64,000 nucleotides of DNA, taken from assembly GCA_031460455.1 (NCBI GenBank), contig JAVKTQ010000003.1, forward strand, positions 1 to 64,000, read 5' to 3'. This DNA is from Sporomusaceae bacterium (GTDB lineage: Bacteria; Bacillota; Negativicutes; Sporomusales; UBA7701). Numbering within the stretch: the stretch's first letter is position 1; each line of letters begins with the position of its first letter. Both the position numbers and the translations under genes were made by a program. The notes beneath the pieces were generated by a model. That model was not told where the DNA came from and searched no databases. It worked only from the letters and a program-made list of their open reading frames with translations. Positions 63,637 through 64,000 of the stretch are shown here, one piece after another.

Positions 63637-64000
63637 ATGGGCGATATTCTGATCATTGTATTCGGAGTACTTGTTGTTCTGAACGTGCCGTTGGGCATCG
63701 GCATGGGGATGGCCTCGTTGGCGGCGCTGGCGATAACACAGAAGGTGCCTGTCTTTATTGTGGCGCAGAGGATGTTTACCGGTCTGGATTCTTTTTCGCT
63801 GTTGGCTATTCCGCTTTTCATGATTGCCGGACGGCTGATGGAGCGGGGCGGTATATCCAAACGGCTGATCGGTTTGGCCACTAACATGGTGGGTTCGGTT
63901 TCCGGCGGCCTGGCTCTGGTCGCTGTGCTGGCCTGCATGTTTTTTGCCGCTATCTCCGGCTCAGCGCCGGCGACGGTCGTCGCTATCGGCGCTATCATGG
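63637..64000 (+). CDS. dctM: TRAP transporter large subunit DctM (partial)
   Basis: The first 121 residues are present and the gene runs off the window. It has the DctM start (VLNVPLGIGMGMASLAAL), FSLLAIPLFMIAGRLMERGGIS, and the SGSAPATVVAIG motif. ATG follows GGAGGCGAGACGGCAG. It should form the ion-coupled channel with DctQ. Confidence 0.93.
   Translation, partial: MGDILIIVFGVLVVLNVPLGIGMGMASLAALAITQKVPVFIVAQRMFTGLDSFSLLAIPLFMIAGRLMERGGISKRLIGLATNMVGSVSGGLALVAVLACMFFAAISGSAPATVVAIGAIM

Overview
The window looks like chromosome of a diderm (outer-membrane-bearing) Firmicute of the Negativicutes, probably a Sporomusaceae-like anaerobe. Shine-Dalgarno sites are strong AGGAGG types with GTG and TTG starts. 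There are SpoIIAA/SpoIIAB-like and RsbU-like partner-switch proteins, several sigma-54 activators, two proteins ending in phenylalanine like outer-membrane beta-barrels, secretin-domain proteins, a TRAP transporter, and a UGA-containing selenoprotein gene. No rRNA, tRNA or CRISPR array was seen. The genus is inference.

Region 1 (1-8200) is an accessory defence block. It holds a small CxxC protein, a small membrane protein and an OLD-family ATPase/TOPRIM nuclease on the plus strand. Converging on these, on the minus strand, is a CBASS operon: CD-NTase, stand-alone E2-like protein, patatin phospholipase, a zinc-dependent phospholipase C-like protein, and an internally duplicated membrane protein. 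A sigma-A-type promoter, a structured leader and an intrinsic terminator lie upstream of the CD-NTase, which suggests transcription attenuation.

Region 2 (8202-15288) is a Tn7-like transposon with both ends visible (TGT...ACA, two TnsB-like sites on the left and four on the right). It carries a Cas4/AddB-like Fe-S nuclease, an XRE regulator, a leader peptide with tandem terminators, then tniQ, a tnsA-tnsB fusion and tnsC. A proteasome-like (Ntn) protein lies just outside the right end, followed by a hairpin-rich gap.

Region 3 (17.2-28.4 kb) is signalling. A PAS/GAF histidine kinase and an NtrC-type regulator precede a GGDEF/HD-GYP protein behind a sigma-54 promoter. A MASE3-PAS-PP2C phosphatase, a STAS protein and an RsbW-like kinase follow, then a chemoreceptor and CheW.

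Region 4 (28.6-32.5 kb) has an IS481-family element next to a decayed GHKL kinase gene, an intact GHKL kinase, and a divergent LytTR regulator without a canonical start codon.

Region 5 (32.7-45.0 kb) is a cell-envelope cluster: two Tat-exported metallophosphoesterases, an outer-membrane barrel, a secreted HAD phosphatase-like protein, two tandem short secretin-domain proteins, three unknown secreted proteins, a membrane protein, and a convergent second barrel.

Region 6 (45.3-49.4 kb) has MsrAB, the selenoprotein, SpeD, and a sigma-54 activator.

Region 7 (49.4-57.3 kb) is a sigma-54 catabolic operon: BKACE enzyme, two ketopantoate-reductase-like dehydrogenases, a symporter with a small accessory protein, both CoA-transferase subunits, and a soluble chemoreceptor. 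Palindromes with an 8-nt spacer upstream are probable enhancer sites. An ACP/adenylation-domain remnant follows.

Region 8 (57.4-64.0 kb) has RecQ, a MoaE-like protein, an orphan FliG-N-like protein, an IclR regulator, and a TRAP transporter (dctP, dctQ, partial dctM) running off the window.
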